The notes below the pieces were generated by a model. It made no database searches, was not told where the DNA came from, and saw only the letters and a list, made by a program, of their open reading frames with translations. Both the position numbers and the translations under genes were made by a program. From Iodidimonas nitroreducens (GTDB lineage Bacteria > Pseudomonadota > Alphaproteobacteria > Sphingomonadales > Rhodothalassiaceae), in contig BAYV01000004.1 in NCBI GenBank assembly GCA_000710935.1, positions 25,209 to 89,208 of the forward strand: a DNA stretch of 64,000 nucleotides, read 5' to 3'. Numbering within the stretch: the first letter of the stretch is position 1; every line of letters starts with the position of its first letter. Positions 52,916 to 61,768 of the stretch are shown piece after piece.

Positions 52916-53941
52916 GTGAACGGGGATCTGTTATTTGCTGCAGGGCTGATTTCCTTTGCCATGGCGCTGGTTGCCTGCCTTGTTGCAAAGCCATTGGCTC
53001 ATGCCCTTGGTATCATGGATATGCCCGATGGGGTGAATGGCCGCAAACGCCATAGCCGCCCAACGCCTTTGATCGGGGGCGTGGCGATTATTTTTCCCTT
53101 TATTTCCAGCACCTTTATCTTTCAACCCGGGCTTAATGGATTTCCTTGGATTGTCAGCTTTGCCACCTTCTGCATTTTTCTGGTGGGGTTTTTTGATGAT
53201 CGCAGCCATATGCGGCCGGTTTGGCGGCTGATTGTTTCTGCATTTATTCTGGCGTTTGCAGTGGCGATGATCCCCGATCTGCGTTTGACCGTTTTGCATT
53301 TTTCCTTTTCCGATGCGGCCTTTCTTTTACCAAGCGCAGTGGCCGCTGGTTTTGCCCTCGTTTGTTTGCTGGGCTTGCAAAATGCCGTGAATATGGCGGA
53401 TGGCAAAAATGGTCTGGTCATCGGGATGAGCATTGTCTGGTCGGCCTTCCTCATGCTTCCGGCCCCTGATGAATTGCGGCCGATTTTGATCAGCCTGCTG
53501 ATTTCCCTGACCGTAACCGGATTTTTCAATATCCGGGGCAAGTTGTTTTTGGGCGATGCGGGCAGCTATTCGCTGGCGATCATTCTGGGGATGCTGTCGA
53601 TCTATGTGTTTAATCACAGCGCCATGGCTCTGCCTGCGGATATGATCGTTTTATGGTTTCTGATCCCGGTTCTTGATTGTATTCGGCTGATTTTCAGCCG
53701 GGTCAGCCGGGGGCGCGCGCCTTTTTCTCCGGATCGCAATCATTTCCATCATGTGATCAATGATAGCATGTCCTGGCGCTATGGCCTTTTTGTCTATCTG
53801 GCGCATGTGATTTTGCCCGGAATGACTGCTTTCCTGTGGCCTTCTTATACGCTGCCCCTGATCGTTCTCAGCGGTTTCAGCTATCTGTTGGTTTATATCT
53901 CACTCACCCGTCGTTTGGGTGTTTTGGGGATCACCCGATAA
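52916..53941 (+). CDS. Glycosyltransferase family 4, WecA/MraY-type (undecaprenyl-phosphate sugar-1-phosphate transferase)
   Basis: About 341 residues from GTG 52916, after GGTGGAGAAAG; a start at 52841 is also open. Ten or so hydrophobic helices are visible. Cytoplasmic-loop motifs are FFDDR, NAVNMADGKNGLVIG and LFLGDAGSYSLA, and the C-terminal RNHFHH matches the WecA-type His motif. It would load a sugar-1-phosphate onto undecaprenyl phosphate, starting polysaccharide assembly. The upstream SLBB and YjbH genes suggest it initiates the exported polymer. No other glycosyltransferase, flippase or polymerase is nearby. Confidence 0.92.
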   Translation: MNGDLLFAAGLISFAMALVACLVAKPLAHALGIMDMPDGVNGRKRHSRPTPLIGGVAIIFPFISSTFIFQPGLNGFPWIVSFATFCIFLVGFFDDRSHMRPVWRLIVSAFILAFAVAMIPDLRLTVLHFSFSDAAFLLPSAVAAGFALVCLLGLQNAVNMADGKNGLVIGMSIVWSAFLMLPAPDELRPILISLLISLTVTGFFNIRGKLFLGDAGSYSLAIILGMLSIYVFNHSAMALPADMIVLWFLIPVLDCIRLIFSRVSRGRAPFSPDRNHFHHVINDSMSWRYGLFVYLAHVILPGMTAFLWPSYTLPLIVLSGFSYLLVYISLTRRLGVLGITR

Positions 53942-53966
53942 ACTTTCCAAACGGACTTTGAAGCGC

Positions 53967-53995
53967 TTTACAGGCGGCTTTGCCTATGCTTTAAG
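53967..53995 (+). promoter_or_regulatory. Candidate promoter of tRNA-Gln
   Basis: TTTACA (53967-53972) and TTTAAG (53990-53995) are separated by exactly 17 bases, and a start near 54002 would lie about 30 bases before the tRNA. Both hexamers are partial matches to sigma-70-type consensus. Confidence 0.4.
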
Positions 53996-54033
53996 GTCCA
54001 TCCAAACGCGCTGATGATCTTGCTCTTCAGTGA

Positions 54034-54108
54034 TGGGGCGTAGCCAAGTGGTAAGGCAACGGGTTTTGATCCCGTCATGCGCAGGTTCGAATCCTGCCGC
54101 CCCAGCCA
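54034..54108 (+). tRNA. tRNA-Gln (anticodon TTG)
   Basis: The 75-base gene folds as a cloverleaf: acceptor TGGGGCG pairs with CGCCCCA, anticodon stem ACGGG/CCCGT closes loop TTTTGAT with TTG at positions 34-36, and T arm GCAGG-TTCGAAT-CCTGC is standard. The discriminator is G and CCA is encoded (54106-54108). It reads CAA, and CAG by wobble. Confidence 0.96.
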
Positions 54109-54208
54109 GCCTGCATGGAAATGCACTTAAAATTCATTTTACTGCCAAATATTTTGCTACAGGTCCTGTGTGGTTTGCCTGCGCAGACGATAATGGCGCA
54201 GAAGTTCC

Positions 54209-54232
54209 GCATGTGTTAGAATGTACACATGC
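54209..54232. promoter_or_regulatory. Inverted repeat upstream of the toxin-antitoxin genes (candidate operator)
   Basis: GCATGTGT (54209-54216) and ACACATGC (54225-54232) are perfectly complementary with an eight-base spacer, TAGAATGT. TAGAAT in the spacer resembles a -10 element, so a repressor here would block transcription. It lies 18 bases before the antitoxin ATG. RHH antitoxins often autoregulate through such sites. Confidence 0.5.
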
Positions 54233-54250
54233 CAACACAGGGATTTTTCA

Positions 54251-54520
54251 ATGACCGCCAGCACCACCATGACGATCAGGGTTCGGCCCGATGTGAAAGA
54301 AAAACTCGACCAGATCGCGGTCAGCACGCAGCGCAGTAAATCTTTTCTCGCAGGCGAGGCCGTTGCGGCTTATGTCGATCGGGAGCTTGAAATCATCGGC
54401 GGGATCAGAAGCGGCATGGTTGATGCGGCGGTTGGCCGTGTCGTGTCCCATGATGAAGCCATGACCGAAATCTATGCCGCTATCGACGCGACTGAGGCCA
54501 AGCGAGCAGATAAAGGGTGA
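54251..54520 (+). CDS. Ribbon-helix-helix antitoxin (ParD/CopG-like)
   Basis: An 89-residue protein from ATG 54251. The N-terminal RHH fold is seen in TMTIRVRPDVKEKLDQIAVSTQRSKSFLAGEAV, with the DNA-contacting beta strand TIRVRP. The C-terminal part (about residues 50-89) would wrap and neutralise the toxin. It is followed by the ParE-type toxin with a GTGA overlap. It starts about 140 bases after tRNA-Gln. Confidence 0.88.
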   Translation: MTASTTMTIRVRPDVKEKLDQIAVSTQRSKSFLAGEAVAAYVDRELEIIGGIRSGMVDAAVGRVVSHDEAMTEIYAAIDATEAKRADKG

Positions 54521-54831
54521 AGCGGCCGGTTATCTGGGCTCGCAGAGCGCTGGATGATATCAAGCAACAGGTCGGTTTCATTGCGCAGGATAATCCGGCC
54601 GCCGCCAGACAGGTTGCGGATCATATTGATGATGCAGGCAAGGCTCTTGGCGAAATGGCAACGGGCCGCCCTGGCCGGGTAAGCGGCACCTATGAAAAGC
54701 TCCTTGCCCGGTTGCCCTCTATCCTCGCTTATGAGCTGCGATCCGTTGCCGGGCAGGAAAGTGTCGTGATCTTGCGCGTGATCCACATCTCGCGGAATTG
54801 GCAAGTCGGGCATTGGCCGCAAGAGCCTTAA
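54517..54831 (+). CDS. RelE/ParE-family toxin
   Basis: A 104-residue protein from GTG 54517, overlapping the antitoxin stop. The RelE/ParE fold is suggested by VIWARRALDDIKQQVGFIAQDNPAAARQVADHI at the N-terminus, then RVSGTYEKLLARLPSILAYEL and the closing VVILRVIHISRNW. ParE toxins inhibit DNA gyrase, RelE toxins cut mRNA; the family here leans to ParE because of the ParD-like partner. It appears intact. Confidence 0.88.
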   Translation: MKRPVIWARRALDDIKQQVGFIAQDNPAAARQVADHIDDAGKALGEMATGRPGRVSGTYEKLLARLPSILAYELRSVAGQESVVILRVIHISRNWQVGHWPQEP

Positions 54832-55064
54832 TCAAAGCTTTGCCATAAGCGTGTTCTACGCGCAGCCAAATGATTTGGAGCGTGGGGCGAAAAAATAGAC
54901 CAGTAGATAAAGCTGTGTAACAAGAACAAGCGTATAAACGACGAGATTGAGCGCGATATCAGCCGGACCGCCAGCAGCAAGGCAGAAGATTATAATGGCA
55001 GGTACAGAGAAGGCTAAAATCGGTTTGTGTTATGATGCCCTGAATGGCAGTGTCTCGATCACCA
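54832..55064. other. Decayed stretch downstream of the toxin gene, with a membrane-protein-like minus-strand remnant
   Basis: No convincing gene is present. On the minus strand, one frame between about 55027 and the TAG at 54858-54856 encodes two hydrophobic stretches (including DIALNLVVYTLVLVTQLYLL) but has no start codon, so it looks like a fragment of a lost membrane protein. Plus-strand frames here have no ribosome site or recognisable domain. Confidence 0.4.
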
Positions 55065-55330
55065 TCAATCTTTCCGATTGTCATCAAGCCCGATTTTATC
55101 GAGAGAAAAGCGCCCCTCTTCGATCAGCGTGGGACGTTCAAACAGAAAATCCTCACCCGCAGGCAATTCGTTCATGAGGAAAAGCCAATCCGGACACGGA
55201 CTGGACTTAACAGGATCGCATCGCGCTGACGTTCGATGGTCAGTTCGGTCACGCCTTGGAGCTCGAAGTCCTTGGGCAGGCAGATCGCTTGGTCGTGGTT
55301 ATTGTGAAAGATAGACACGGTGCGCGGCAT
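55065..55330 (-). pseudogene. vapB-type AbrB antitoxin, frameshifted, toxin gene absent
   Basis: From ATG 55330, after GGAGG, the frame reads MPRTVSIFHNNHDQAICLPKD and continues EGVTEL-like, an AbrB/SpoVT fold typical of VapB. It then hits TGA near 55172 after RIGFSS. The neighbouring frame continues with DWLF then GEDFLFERPTLIEEGRFSL, the normal VapB C-terminus, to the TGA at 55067-55065. The break lies in AGTCCGTGTCCGG near 55195, which looks like a two-base GT insertion. No vapC follows. The antitoxin is therefore broken and orphaned. Promoter-like AT-rich DNA lies upstream (55340-55385). Confidence 0.75.
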
Positions 55331-55411
55331 GATGATCCTCCATGCTTATAAAAATAGCATAGCATTGCTTGGCATATATCAAACATAGGCTCTCTGGCGC
55401 GGGTCTTGGCC

Positions 55412-55453
55412 GCTGGCTCCGATCATCCCCCAAGGGGGCGGAAGGGAGCCAGC
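55412..55453. repeat. Strong hairpin between vapB remnant and autotransporter
   Basis: GCTGGCTCC (55412-55420) pairs with GGAGCCAGC (55445-55453), and an inner CCCCC (55427-55431) pairs with GGGGG (55434-55438). A second short GCGCGC hairpin lies at 55476-55494. The pair sits just after the 3' end of the autotransporter gene on the minus strand and may act as a terminator, although no U-run follows. Confidence 0.6.
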
Positions 55454-55514
55454 CGCATTGTTCTGCCGATCAGGGGCGCGCGGAAAATGCGCGCAAATCC
55501 GACCAGTGCCTTAA

Positions 55515-58500
55515 TCAGAAGCCGATTTTGATCCCGAAGGACAATTGATATTCATCCACATCATCGCGGTCGATATCGGATTCAAAGGCAATCTGGATCG
55601 ATGTATTCCGCCCGATCAGGCTGTTGATACCCAGCGCATAGGTGGCATAATCGCTATCGATTTCCGTGCCGGTAACGGTGAAATCCGCCCTACGATCCCC
55701 CACAAAAGCCGCATCGGTGAGGAACTGCCCCTTGCCGCCAATCCGCCTTTGCCATGTGATCCGGCTGAAGGCACTGGTGGTGTGATTTTGGCCCACGACA
55801 TCCAGGCTGATCTCGCCCCCGATGCCAAGCACCGTTTCGCGCGCTTTCCGATCATCAATGATGGTATCGGTGGCCCCGGTGCCTACTTCTTGCAATTCAT
55901 CGATATCCAGCGAGGAATGGCGCAAGCGCACCATCGGCCCAAAGCGTACCGGCCCATCGCCATAGCTGGCTCCCAGATCAAAGCCCCCCATGAATTGCCG
56001 TGCCGCACCATCGCCCTGAGCAAAGGCGGTGACATCGGTGGTTACCGGGCGGGTGCTTTCCAGATCATAAAATTGCACGCCGGTATAGCCGCTGGCATAG
56101 AAAGGCCCATGGAAAATGCTGCCATAGGTGCTGAAGCCCCCTGCCGTGGCGCTGCTGTCATGGCCGTTTAATTCATCGGTCGAGAAATTGGTGAAGGTCC
56201 CGGCGACGCCGATCAGGGCATTGCGGCCAATGCGTTTATCGATCCCCATGGTGAAGCTCAGGGCCGTGTTGTCAAATTCACCTTCCACCATTTGGCTATC
56301 GCTGTTGATGAGATCTGCGGAGAAGAAAAGGCCGATATCATCCGGCACACCCAAGGAAGAACTGCGGGGACTGCTGCCATGGGCCGCCTGATTGGCTGAG
56401 GCATTGGTCGTGCTGGCTTCGGCATTTTGGGCGGCGGCGGCGATCATGGCACCGGCCTCGTCATTGGCGGCGAGACGCAGGCTGGATGCCGCATTGCCCA
56501 TGGTACCATCAATCCCCCCATGGCGGCCTGTGCGGATCGTGCCCGCGCGCTGGCTCAGGGTATTGGCAAGGATGCGGGAAAGCTGGAAGCTATAGCGATC
56601 AAACAAAAAGGTCTGGGTGGGATTGAGGGATTGCAGGCTGGCCTGCAATTGCCCATTGGTCCCCAGCCGATCCAGCCTTTTCACCACATCGCTCAGCCCT
56701 TCGCTTTCAATCGATGTGCCCGTGCTGATGCCATCCAGCGCCCGGGCCACATCACGCTGCTGCACGCTGGTGGCCTGCGGAGCAAAGGGCAGGGCAAAAA
56801 CAGTGATCCCCGCAGCATTGCCACTGGCATCAAGGCTGTTCCTGAAGCGCAGAACGCTGCTGTTGCCATTGAGACCGGTGACACTGCCCAGCACATTGCT
56901 CCGGTTTTCGATGCTGCCATCAGCTTCCACAAAATTAAGGCGATCCCCGCGCCCAAGATTGGCACCCGCTGCTGTTTCCACCAGAATGGTGCCATCCAGC
57001 ACCACATTGCCGCCTTGCCCCGGGGCAAATTCCTGTACCGAAATCAGGTCGATGGCACCGGTTTCATCGATCTCGATTCGGGTGGTGGCACCGCTATCCT
57101 GAAAAAGATCGCCAATGATGGTGAGTGTTCCCACCGAATTGCCCGGCGATAAAACACCGCCGCTTTGGGCCACACCCAAGGGCGCGATGATGGTGCCATT
57201 GCCGCCTAATGTGCCGCCCATCAGGCCCAGAGCGCCGGTTTGGAATTGGCCATTGACCAAGAGGCTACCGCTGCCCATGGTTGAAACGGTTCCCTGATCG
57301 GCGATGATCCCGGTTGCGCCGATGGTGAGGGACGCGCCATCAAGGAAAAAATTCTGGCTGGATAGTGTGCCATCCACCGCCATGGTGCCGCCGGAAAGCA
57401 GGCTGCCTGCAAAATCGGTGACAAGGCCACCCTCGGCGATGGTGAGGCTGCCGCCCCTGAGATCAAGAAAATCGGTGGAAAATTGCCCGGCAATATCCAG
57501 CGTGCCACCGCTCATCACCAGCCCGGCATCGATAAAGCGCGAGGCATCGCTATAAACGCTATCAGCATCGATGCTGACCGCGCCGCCGCTGATGAACAAG
57601 GAGCCGGACAAAAGATTGGCGCCGGCTATATCGAGCCTGCCACCGGAAACGGAAATGAAATCAACCACATCAAGCTGGGCAGCCTCGACCGATAAAGCGA
57701 CCTCACCCGAAAGGCTTAAGGTATCGATTTCTATCGCGGCATTGCTGAGGCTGGTGGTGCCCGGCGCATCCAGCGTCACCTCGAAAAAAGAGGCGATGAG
57801 GGTGGGGTCGCCCGCATCGCGCAAAGGATCGAAATTGGTGGGCACAAAGCCATTGGTCCAGCGCGTGGGATCAAGCCAATCGCCATCGCCAGCCGCCGCC
57901 CGGGTTTCGATCAGCGGATTGGTGGCGGCAATGAAATCCTGCATTTCCGCGATATTGGTGAAAAAGGCCACATCGCCAAACTGATTGATATCATCAGAAA
58001 AAATATTGAGACCACCGCTGGTGATGCCAGCCAGCAATAATTCACCATTTTCGCCGCGAACAAAAAGCGCGCCACCGGAATCGCCGCTGCCTGTGGTGCC
58101 TTCAAGGCTGGTGGTATCGGGGGTGGCAAAAAAATCAAACAGGCCGGGATTGGCGGGGTCGTCGAAATCGGTAAAGAGCAGAGAATCGGGAAGCAAAGCG
58201 CCATTGAAGCCGCCAATGAAATCGAGTGTATTGGTGGCTGCGCGCCTGCGGAAATCAAAAAACGAGCTTTCCACCGAACCAGTACCCGTGGTGCCAAATC
58301 CCACAAAGGTCACCTCGGTCCCCAATTCGGGGGCGCTGGTCACGATCCCTGCGGGGGTAATGCCGGTGATCCGTTCTTGCAAGGCGATGGTGGTGATATC
58401 ATAGCCCGCCGCGAAATTATCACGCAAAAATTCAACAGGGGTGACATGGCTGGAGCCAAGAACAAAATTGCCATTATTGATATCGTCGATCCCATTGGCA

Positions 58501-59000
58501 CCCAAAGTGACGGCCACCCCCAGATTGCGATCATCGGCCTCGGTCGAGCCCTCGGGGCGGTTGCAATGGGCGGCGCTGATCACCGTGCGCGCATTCACCA
58601 GCGTGCCAGAACAAAATCCGGTGATCTGGCCGGTGCTGAGATCGAAAAAGGCAAGGCCCAGAACATTTTCAAAGCTGCCATCCAGATCGAGAATATCATC
58701 GGTGGTGCCCAGGCTTTCGGCGATCAGCACATTGGGCCGCAGCAGCACATCATGGCCCAGAAAACTGGTGCTGATACCATCCTTGCGGATCGGGTTGGAG
58801 ATCCCCCCCAGATTGAGCAGCAATTTTTGGGCCTGCGCGGTTTTTGCGGCAAAAAGCCCATCAAGCCCGGATTGGTTCTTGGTCTGTGCCTCAACCGGCG
58901 ATGCGGCGAGGGGATGCGGCACCCCCAACAGGCTGGCGGCCCCGAAAAGAGCGGCGCCCGTGATGGTGCTGGCCAAAGTTTTGTGAAATGAAAATGTCAT
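55515..59000 (-). CDS. Autotransporter with trypsin-like serine protease passenger
   Basis: An 1161-residue type V secreted protein. A signal peptide occupies about residues 1-38. A chymotrypsin-fold domain follows with the catalytic triad H145 (VISAAHC), D201 (GYDITTIAL) and S308 (GSGDSGGAL). Residues about 380-720 are a Gly/Ser/Leu-rich beta-helix with repeats such as GGSLTIAEGGLV and GGTMAVDGTLSS, plus a PATR-like block around LFQDSGATTRIEI. Residues about 880-1161 form the autotransporter beta-barrel, ending in LSFGIKIGF. It displays or releases a protease at the surface. It follows the hairpin-rich gap on the minus strand and has no obvious partner. Confidence 0.92.
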   Translation of the reverse strand: MTFSFHKTLASTITGAALFGAASLLGVPHPLAASPVEAQTKNQSGLDGLFAAKTAQAQKLLLNLGGISNPIRKDGISTSFLGHDVLLRPNVLIAESLGTTDDILDLDGSFENVLGLAFFDLSTGQITGFCSGTLVNARTVISAAHCNRPEGSTEADDRNLGVAVTLGANGIDDINNGNFVLGSSHVTPVEFLRDNFAAGYDITTIALQERITGITPAGIVTSAPELGTEVTFVGFGTTGTGSVESSFFDFRRRAATNTLDFIGGFNGALLPDSLLFTDFDDPANPGLFDFFATPDTTSLEGTTGSGDSGGALFVRGENGELLLAGITSGGLNIFSDDINQFGDVAFFTNIAEMQDFIAATNPLIETRAAAGDGDWLDPTRWTNGFVPTNFDPLRDAGDPTLIASFFEVTLDAPGTTSLSNAAIEIDTLSLSGEVALSVEAAQLDVVDFISVSGGRLDIAGANLLSGSLFISGGAVSIDADSVYSDASRFIDAGLVMSGGTLDIAGQFSTDFLDLRGGSLTIAEGGLVTDFAGSLLSGGTMAVDGTLSSQNFFLDGASLTIGATGIIADQGTVSTMGSGSLLVNGQFQTGALGLMGGTLGGNGTIIAPLGVAQSGGVLSPGNSVGTLTIIGDLFQDSGATTRIEIDETGAIDLISVQEFAPGQGGNVVLDGTILVETAAGANLGRGDRLNFVEADGSIENRSNVLGSVTGLNGNSSVLRFRNSLDASGNAAGITVFALPFAPQATSVQQRDVARALDGISTGTSIESEGLSDVVKRLDRLGTNGQLQASLQSLNPTQTFLFDRYSFQLSRILANTLSQRAGTIRTGRHGGIDGTMGNAASSLRLAANDEAGAMIAAAAQNAEASTTNASANQAAHGSSPRSSSLGVPDDIGLFFSADLINSDSQMVEGEFDNTALSFTMGIDKRIGRNALIGVAGTFTNFSTDELNGHDSSATAGGFSTYGSIFHGPFYASGYTGVQFYDLESTRPVTTDVTAFAQGDGAARQFMGGFDLGASYGDGPVRFGPMVRLRHSSLDIDELQEVGTGATDTIIDDRKARETVLGIGGEISLDVVGQNHTTSAFSRITWQRRIGGKGQFLTDAAFVGDRRADFTVTGTEIDSDYATYALGINSLIGRNTSIQIAFESDIDRDDVDEYQLSFGIKIGF

Positions 59001-59242
59001 GAGCCGTTTCCCCGATCTGTTGTGGCTTGTGATAGCCTTTTACGCTTATTTTACAGCTTTAAGGCTGTGCTGCTGATCATGCAAGATATCAGCGTGAATT
59101 GCAATTTTCAGAAAATCACAACCTTATTCGACGATCATCTTCATTCCGATGACAATCACAAGGAAAATAACATTTATTTTACCGGGAAGGGTTGGGCGGC
59201 ATGTCTATGCGCTTGGAGAGCCACGTTTAATGGGCCCTGACC

Positions 59243-59758
59243 CTAAAGGGCTTCGGCCCCACGGACGATGGCGGCCACGCCGGTGCGCGCCACCTCCACA
59301 AGCCCTAAATCGCGCATCAGATCGATGAAGGCTTCGATCTTATCGGGGGCGCCGGTTAGCTCGAAAATAAAGGATTGGGTGGTGGTATCGATCACCCGCG
59401 CCCGAAAGGCATCGGCCAGCCGCAGGGCCTCGACCCGTTTTTCGCCGCTTCCGGCTACCTTCACAAGGGCCAGTTCACGCTCCAGAAAAGGGCCATGGCT
59501 GCTCAGATCGGTGACCTTTTGAACCGGCACGAGGCGTTCGAGCTGGGCTTTGATCTGTTCCACCACCATGGGTGTGCCGGTCGTTACAATTGTGATGCGT
59601 GAAACATCATGGCCGGCTGAAACTTCGGCCACCGTCAGGCTTTCGATATTATAGCCCCGACCGGAAAACAAACCGGCCACCCGGGCAAGAACCCCGGCTT
59701 CATTATCCACCACAAGCGCAATAGCGTGCCGGCCCACGATCTGGTCGGTGCGTGACAT
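59243..59758 (-). CDS. ilvH: Acetolactate synthase small (regulatory) subunit
   Basis: A 171-residue protein with an N-terminal ACT domain (ALVVDNEAGVLARVAGLFSGRGYNIESL) and the C-terminal domain seen in IlvH/IlvN. It binds valine and stimulates the catalytic subunit. It starts 16 bases after ilvB on the same strand, so the holoenzyme is coexpressed. Confidence 0.95.
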   Translation of the reverse strand: MSRTDQIVGRHAIALVVDNEAGVLARVAGLFSGRGYNIESLTVAEVSAGHDVSRITIVTTGTPMVVEQIKAQLERLVPVQKVTDLSSHGPFLERELALVKVAGSGEKRVEALRLADAFRARVIDTTTQSFIFELTGAPDKIEAFIDLMRDLGLVEVARTGVAAIVRGAEAL

Positions 59759-59774
59759 AAGCGTCGTCCTTCAA

Positions 59775-61574
59775 TCAAACAAGCGATTGAGCATCGCTGG
59801 AAAGCGGTGCTGAAACATCGGCGGGCCCCAGCAGCATTTCATTATGGGCTGCACCCGATGGAACCATGGGAAAGCAATTTTCAAGCTTGGCCACCCGGCA
59901 ATCCACCAGCACCGGGCCGGGGGTATCGATCATGGTGCGGATGCCATCATCCAAAGCATCGGCATCGCTGATACGTAGCCCGGTCCAGCCATAGGCTTCG
60001 GCCAGCTTCACAAAATCGGGCAGGCTATCGGAATAGCTTTCGGAATAGCGGCTTTCATAGGTCAGTTCCTGCCATTGCCGCACCATGCCCATATATTCAT
60101 TGTTCAGGATGAAAATCTTCACCGGCAGGCGATATTGGGTGGCGGTGGCCAGTTCCTGAATATTCATCTGGATCGATGCCTCACCGGCAATATCGATGAC
60201 CAAAGCATCGGGAAAAGCCAATTGCGCACCAATGGCGGCGGGCAGGCCATAGCCCATGGTGCCCAGCCCACCTGATGTGAGCCATTTATTCGGGGCTTCA
60301 AAGCCGAAATATTGCGCCGCCCACATCTGATGCTGGCCCACTTCGGTGGTGATGATCGGGCTTTTATGATGGCTAAGAGCATGCAATCTTTTGATCGATT
60401 GCTGGGGCAGGATGGTTTGGCCCTTTTGCTCGAACGCCAGACAATCGCGACCCCGCCATTGATTGATGCTGTGCCACCAGCTTTGATGGGCATCGAGATC
60501 GAATTCATCCCTGCGGCTTTGCAAAAGGCTGATGATATCCTCGAGCACATGCCTTGCATCCCCAACGATCCCCAGATCAACGGTGACATTCTTGTTGATC
60601 GACGAGCGATCGATATCGATGTGGATTTTGCGTGAGTTGGGTGAAAAAGCATCCACACGGCCCGTGACACGATCATCAAAGCGCGCCCCCACGCACAGCA
60701 TCACATCACAATCATGCATTGCCATATTGGCTTCATAGGTGCCATGCATCCCCAGCATCCCCAGAAATTGCGGATCGCTGGCAGGCATGGCCCCCAGGCC
60801 CATCAATGTGGATGTGACAGGAAAGCCCGAAAGCCGGGCCAAAGCGCGGAGGGCGGCGGCGGCTTCAGGCCCGGAATTGATGATGCCTCCCCCGCTGTAG
60901 ATGATCGGCTTTTTGGCCCCGGCGAGCAGGCCCGCTGCCTGTTCGACCAGGGCGCGATCCCCCTTCACCTGCGGCTTATAGGTGCGATGGGTTACCCCGC
61001 GTGGCCGCGCATAAGGGGCAGGGCCAACCTGAATATCTTTTGGCAGATCCACAACCACAGGGCCGGGCCGCCCAGATGTGGCCACATGAAAGGCTTCAAA
61101 AATCACCCGCGCGAGCTGATTGGGGTCTTTCACCAGATAATTATGCTTTGAACAATGCCGGGTGATGCCGATGGTATCGGCTTCCTGAAAAGCATCATTG
61201 CCGATCAGATGGGTGGCCACCTGACCGGTAAGCACCACAATGGGGATGCTATCGAGCATGGCATCGGTTATGCCGGTCACCGCATTGGTGGCCCCGGGGC
61301 CGGATGTAACCAGCACCACGCCGGGCTTACCGGTGGCGCGGGCATAGCCTTCGGCGGCATGAACGGCTGCCTGTTCATGGCGGACCAGAATATGCCGGAT
61401 ATGCGATTGCTTGAACAATTCATCATAAAGCGGGAGAACGGCACCGCCCGGATAACCAAAGATCACCTCCACATCAAGATCGTGCAGGGCCTTCATGACA
61501 AGGGCTGCCCCGCTCATGATGATGGGGCTTTGGGTTTCCTGTGCCGTCATGTCGGCTTCATTCAGCGCAATCAT
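59775..61574 (-). CDS. ilvB: Acetolactate synthase large (catalytic) subunit
   Basis: A 599-residue thiamine-diphosphate enzyme. The active-site Glu is in [14 protein letters not shown] and [17 protein letters not shown], the FAD region in the middle, and the ThDP/Mg motif [28 protein letters not shown] segment near the C-terminus. It condenses two pyruvates to 2-acetolactate, the first common step for valine, leucine and isoleucine. ATG 61574 has GAGGACGACC upstream; ATG 61550 is also possible. It is followed by ilvH. Confidence 0.96.
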   Translation of the reverse strand: MIALNEADMTAQETQSPIIMSGAALVMKALHDLDVEVIFGYPGGAVLPLYDELFKQSHIRHILVRHEQAAVHAAEGYARATGKPGVVLVTSGPGATNAVTGITDAMLDSIPIVVLTGQVATHLIGNDAFQEADTIGITRHCSKHNYLVKDPNQLARVIFEAFHVATSGRPGPVVVDLPKDIQVGPAPYARPRGVTHRTYKPQVKGDRALVEQAAGLLAGAKKPIIYSGGGIINSGPEAAAALRALARLSGFPVTSTLMGLGAMPASDPQFLGMLGMHGTYEANMAMHDCDVMLCVGARFDDRVTGRVDAFSPNSRKIHIDIDRSSINKNVTVDLGIVGDARHVLEDIISLLQSRRDEFDLDAHQSWWHSINQWRGRDCLAFEQKGQTILPQQSIKRLHALSHHKSPIITTEVGQHQMWAAQYFGFEAPNKWLTSGGLGTMGYGLPAAIGAQLAFPDALVIDIAGEASIQMNIQELATATQYRLPVKIFILNNEYMGMVRQWQELTYESRYSESYSDSLPDFVKLAEAYGWTGLRISDADALDDGIRTMIDTPGPVLVDCRVAKLENCFPMVPSGAAHNEMLLGPADVSAPLSSDAQSLV

Positions 61575-61666
61575 TGGTCGTCCTCAATCAGATCGGATTT
61601 GATATCTATATTTGGGAGAAGGCCCGAACCCGAAACATCATAGGCAGGGGGCGATCCTTCGGGATT

Positions 61667-61695
61667 GTACTAAAATATGTTTCTTCCACTGTCAA
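61667..61695 (-). promoter_or_regulatory. Candidate promoter of ilvB-ilvH
   Basis: On the minus strand a perfect TTGACA (61695-61690) is followed after 17 bases by TAGTAC (61672-61667). This leaves a leader of about 85 bases before ATG 61574. The -10 is a weak match. No clear branched-chain-rich leader peptide is seen. Confidence 0.5.
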
Positions 61696-61768
61696 ACCAA
61701 AAAAAGAAATATATGAAAAGGAAATATGCAATAAATATTGAAGAAATTTTAAAAACCTAAGATAGATG

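Noticed and set aside
54034..54108. Attachment-site duplication at tRNA-Gln
   Set aside because: No second copy of the tRNA 3' end was found in the following bases, and no integrase gene is present.
54947..55314. Short plus-strand frames in the island
   Set aside because: They overlap the vapB remnant on the opposite strand and have no ribosome site or recognised domain.
59022..59240. Small plus-strand frame upstream of the autotransporter
   Set aside because: It occupies the expected promoter region, has no ribosome site and no recognisable product.
61575..61768. Possible ilv leader peptide for attenuation
   Set aside because: A short frame (MMFRVRAFSQI) exists but it is not rich in Val, Leu or Ile and no clear alternative hairpins were seen.
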